From contig NZ_FPAA01000011.1 in NCBI RefSeq assembly GCF_900116235.1, forward strand, positions 1 to 64,000: a DNA stretch of 64,000 nt, given 5' to 3'. Within the stretch, counting starts at the first letter, position 1, and every line of letters starts with the position of its first letter. This stretch comes from Marininema halotolerans. Lineage in GTDB: Bacteria > Bacillota > Bacilli > Thermoactinomycetales > DSM-45169. The notes under the pieces were generated by a model. That model had not been told where the DNA came from. It saw nothing but the letters and a program-made list of their open reading frames with translations, and did not search any database. Below are positions 63,814-64,000 of the stretch, piece by piece. The position numbers were made by a program, and so were the translations under genes.

Positions 63814-64000
63814 TTATCCATGAATTTGTTTACCAAGAACTGCAAGGGCTCCCTCACCATAGATCTCAGAAAGCGTTGGATGAGGGTGTATCACTTGGCT
63901 AATCTCCCAAGGCGTTGCATCAAGCACTTTGGCAAGCCCTGCTTCAGCAATCAACTCGGTTGCATGAGGACCAATAATATGAACCCCTAATAAATCTTCT
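63814..64000 (-). CDS. lpdV: Dihydrolipoyl dehydrogenase E3, C-terminal part (runs off the window)
   Basis: The last 62 codons are visible, ending at 63814. The sequence DLLGVHIIGPHATELIAEAG and IHPHPTLSEIYGE with the catalytic His-Pro-His-Pro motif are diagnostic of the dimerisation domain of E3. It reoxidises the lipoyl groups of BkdB with NAD+. It precedes bkdAA by 52 bases, the order of the Bacillus bkd operon. Confidence 0.93.
   Translation of the reverse strand, partial: EDLLGVHIIGPHATELIAEAGLAKVLDATPWEISQVIHPHPTLSEIYGEGALAVLGKQIHG

Noticed and set aside
1-64000. tRNA, rRNA, CRISPR array, prophage or classical defence system
   Set aside because: No cloverleaf, spaced repeats, phage structural genes or restriction, toxin or CBASS-type genes were recognised on reading.

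Overview
The window comes from a spore-forming member of the Firmicutes. It carries the spoIIA operon (anti-anti-sigma factor, anti-sigma factor, sigma-F), dacF, part of spoVA, spoIIM, spmAB, dacB, ytfJ and a small gene for the Z-ring inhibitor MciZ. The gene order (rluB-resBCDE; nudF-mciZ; spoIIM-fur-yqzK-deoB-punA-dacF-spoIIA; bkd operon) is that of the Bacillales. Thermoactinomycetaceae is my best guess inside that order, but I cannot prove it from sequence alone. Most genes lie on the minus strand. Shine-Dalgarno sequences are strong, and many starts are GTG or TTG.

Layout. 1-500 is debris: a perfect inverted repeat, a hairpin like the right end of an IS200/IS605 element, and a frameshifted radical-SAM remnant. 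691-8953 holds a secreted SGNH hydrolase, a small membrane protein, a UvrD-type helicase, a T-box-controlled serine operon (aminotransferase plus serA), a short-chain dehydrogenase and a sulfotransferase. 9127-15380 is rluB-resB-resC-resD-resE without resA. 15514-24113 holds spmA/B with dacB, ytfI-ytfJ, and the FMN-riboswitch operon ribD-ribE-ribBA-ribH-scpA-scpB. 24702-28110 is an accessory zone with a hypothetical protein, an eight-repeat YVTN beta-propeller, an IS3 remnant, a membrane protein and a Cys-rich protein. 28307-33260 has ctaA and an RND efflux pump with its TetR repressor and two operators. 33386-46946 is the sporulation and nucleoside-salvage block: lysA under a lysine riboswitch, spoVAE/AB/AA, spoIIA, dacF, pdp, two punA genes, deoB, yqzK, ald, fur with a consensus PerR box, and spoIIM. 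47024-55304 holds an EndoQ/PHP protein, nudF, mciZ, bluB, a peptidase, and the methylmalonyl-CoA module (split mutase, epimerase, carboxylase beta). 55527-58597 holds two mini-membrane proteins (Prli42-like and DUF2759-like) and a second propeller island with a small WWE-ending protein and a YheC/D ATP-grasp protein. 58686-64000 has a DUF3055 protein, a secreted Vps62-type protein and the branched-chain 2-oxoacid dehydrogenase operon, whose lpd gene runs off the right edge.

How the parts work together. ResBCDE and CtaA build the aerobic respiratory chain. The bkd complex yields branched-chain acyl-CoAs, with propionyl-CoA among the products. The carboxylase, epimerase and mutase turn propionyl-CoA into succinyl-CoA. 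BluB makes the lower ligand of the B12 cofactor the mutase needs. PunA, Pdp and DeoB feed nucleoside ribose into central metabolism.

No CRISPR array, tRNA, rRNA, phage or defence island was found. The candidates nearest to undescribed biology are the paired cytoplasmic-type propellers with their unknown neighbours, the Cys-rich basic protein, the basic orphan inside the mutase operon, and the reduced spoVA locus.
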